Assembly (NCBI GenBank): GCA_903935095.1
Contig: CAIZQH010000013.1
Location: 1-64,000, forward strand
Reading direction: 5' to 3'
Source: an uncultured Flavobacteriales bacterium
GTDB lineage: Bacteria > Bacteroidota > Bacteroidia > Flavobacteriales_D > Crocinitomicaceae
DNA length: 64,000 nt
Below are positions 62,603 to 64,000 of the stretch, in pieces (position 1 is the first letter of the stretch; every line of letters starts with the position of its first letter). Both the position numbers and the translations under genes were made by a program. The notes beneath the pieces were generated by a model that worked only from the letters and a program-made list of their open reading frames with translations, ran no database searches and was not told the origin of the DNA.

Positions 62603-64000
62603 ATGAAAAGAATCTTCTTATTAACGGCATTAGCGACTTTTAGTTGGAAAGCGCAAGCCACCGAAAAAGACCTCATTAAGGCAAGTTTAACCGAAGTAAC
62701 CGTGTATTCGCAGGGTGCTCAATTACATCACAAAGCCAATTACTCCGTAAAAGTCGGCGTAACCGAAGTAAGCATTGAAGGAATCAGTCCGCACATTGAC
62801 CCCAAAAGCATTCAGGTGAAAGCAACGGGTAACGTGGTAATTTTGGATTCAAAATACGTGCTTTATTATCCCCAACCCACAAAAGTTACCGAAGATGGAA
62901 TTCCATTAAAAATCAAACGTAGTATTTCCATTCTTGAGGATTCTTTGCGTTCTTGGGGATTCGACATCCAAGAAATAGATGATGAAATCGGTGTGCTGAA
63001 TGCCACGAAATACATCATTAGTAATAACGGATCTATGAAGGGATCTGGAAAAGTAAATGATTCCATTCAATTGTTAAAATCCGCAGTGGATTACTATGCC
63101 TTGAAGATGAATGAAATCAACAAGAAACTTTTGTTCTTACAGCGTAAAAAGGCGCAAAAGGTGGATGCGAAACAAGAAATGGAAGCACGTTTGGAAGAAC
63201 TTAGAAATTACCAAAACGGTAATGGACTGAATAGAGAAATCAATAAAGCCATTCCGCGCATTGTGATCACCCTTTCATCGAACGAAATCGTTTCGGGAAA
63301 ACTCAGTTTTTCGTATGTCGTTTCACAAGCTGGCTGGACACCACTCTATGATTTGCGCAGTGATTCTTCTACGGGGAAAATTAATTTAACCTACAAAGCA
63401 CAAGTGCGACAGAATTCAGGTTTGGACTGGAACGATGTCCGTTTGAATATTTCCACGAATAATCCATATGCTAACAAAACGAAACCAGAATTAAATCCAT
63501 GGTACATCGATTATCAAGCAGCTTACGGTCGAAAACTACAAGAATCAACCGTTTGTTCTGGAACAAATGCTGGACTCATCAACACGCAAGCGATGAACAT
63601 GGGCTACTCTTTTACGCAAAAAGAAATGAATATGGATGATGCTTTAACAGCCGCAAATTTCACGACAGTTGTTCAAATGCTCATCGCAGCAGAATTTAAA
63701 ATCGATTTACCTTATTCGATTCCTTCCAACAACGACCAACACATGGTTCTTATCAAACAAACCGACTTAGCAACTACCTTCAAGTATTACGCAGTTCCGA
63801 AGTTGGACCCAGGAGTTTACCTTGTTGCTCAAATGACGAAGTTGGATGAACTTCAATTAATTCCTGCAAAAGCAAACATATTCTTTGACGGATCCTACAT
63901 TGGTGAAACGTACATCGATCCAACTCGCATGGAAGACACCCTAAACTTGTCTTTAGGAAAAGACCCAAACATTGTGGTAAAACGAACACTTTTGAAGAAA
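62603..64000 (+). CDS. DUF4139 / mucoidy-inhibitor MuiA-like protein, 3' end outside the window
   Basis: 466 codons are present and the frame is open at the right edge. Signal peptide (LLTALATFSWKAQA) is followed by the DUF4140 N-terminal domain (ASLTEVTVYSQGAQLHHKANY, GVTEVSIEGISPHIDPKSIQV). A coiled coil spans about 155-205, and then the DUF4139 beta-rich domain (VSGKLSFSYVVSQAGWTPLYDLR, VRQNSGLDWNDVRLNIST). The central insertion around residues 300-365 is variable in the family. Family members are exported, and their molecular role is not established. The ATG at 62603 is the only start compatible with the signal peptide. Confidence 0.9.
   Translation, partial: MKRIFLLTALATFSWKAQATEKDLIKASLTEVTVYSQGAQLHHKANYSVKVGVTEVSIEGISPHIDPKSIQVKATGNVVILDSKYVLYYPQPTKVTEDGIPLKIKRSISILEDSLRSWGFDIQEIDDEIGVLNATKYIISNNGSMKGSGKVNDSIQLLKSAVDYYALKMNEINKKLLFLQRKKAQKVDAKQEMEARLEELRNYQNGNGLNREINKAIPRIVITLSSNEIVSGKLSFSYVVSQAGWTPLYDLRSDSSTGKINLTYKAQVRQNSGLDWNDVRLNISTNNPYANKTKPELNPWYIDYQAAYGRKLQESTVCSGTNAGLINTQAMNMGYSFTQKEMNMDDALTAANFTTVVQMLIAAEFKIDLPYSIPSNNDQHMVLIKQTDLATTFKYYAVPKLDPGVYLVAQMTKLDELQLIPAKANIFFDGSYIGETYIDPTRMEDTLNLSLGKDPNIVVKRTLLKK

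Overview
The window reads as a chromosomal segment from a Bacteroidota species, most likely order Flavobacteriales. A Crocinitomicaceae/Fluviicola-like bacterium would fit, but that family-level guess is weak. The evidence is: many secreted proteins with type IX secretion (T9SS) C-terminal sorting domains of type A and type B; promoters of the Bacteroidota form TTG/TTTG-N19-20-TAnnTTTG; a tmRNA whose tag ends YALAA; a cysteine/histidine protein resembling the Bacteroidota HYC_CC_PP family beside a TonB-dependent receptor; and A+T-rich DNA.

Layout from left to right. Positions 1-19006 hold two adjacent giant minus-strand genes for T9SS-exported adhesin-like proteins (at least 2675 aa, running off the left edge, and about 3505 aa). 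Both are built of nidogen-like, CUB-like, GEVED, lectin-like and many Ig-like modules. They are separated by a terminator and by an intergenic array of the heptamer CAGTGAA/CAGTGCT ending in a CCGCCGCGGCGG palindrome. From 19.2 to 22.3 kb come a YfcE-type phosphodiesterase, a PKD/T9SS protein and a YefM-YoeB toxin-antitoxin pair with three TGTACA-type operator boxes at exact 12-bp spacing. From 22.3 to 28.5 kb lies a complete RND efflux operon (TetR, TolC, MFP, RND) with inverted-repeat operators. From 28.6 to 39.6 kb are a hypothetical exported protein, a DEAD-box helicase with a DEVD motif, a RhuM/PLD-like fusion and its decayed second copy, a DUF7619-type T9SS protein, a Pif1-like helicase, and an overlapping ankyrin/DOMON pair.

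From 39.6 to 40.8 kb is the ssrA (tmRNA) locus. Next to it are the C-terminal remnant of a large serine recombinase, a 20-bp copy of the tmRNA 3' end, and a 116-bp nested palindrome. Together these look like the scar of an integrated element. From 40.8 to 48.4 kb are a type B T9SS protein and a plus-strand cluster with two GH29 alpha-L-fucosidases, a methyltransferase, an SGNH hydrolase-PKD protein and a pentapeptide-repeat protein. From 48.4 to 51.4 kb is a probable metal-uptake operon (HYC_CC_PP-like protein, TonB receptor, Cys/His-rich lipoprotein). From 51.5 to 56.0 kb are a T9SS protein and a MORN-type/Cys-containing exported pair. From 56.1 to 60.5 kb is a tightly packed four-gene run (metallo-beta-lactamase/rhodanese sulfur dioxygenase-like enzyme, TauE/SafE exporter, kelch-like T9SS protein, methyltransferase) that suggests sulfide/sulfite handling. 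The right end holds a chalcone-isomerase-like protein, a second DEAD-box helicase and the 5' part of a DUF4139 protein.

No CRISPR array, rRNA, classical tRNA or intact insertion sequence was seen. The items most worth a second look are the tmRNA-linked element scar with its three-hairpin palindrome, the intergenic purine-rich arrays sharing CCGCCGCGGCGG, the sulfur run, and the TonB/metal operon.
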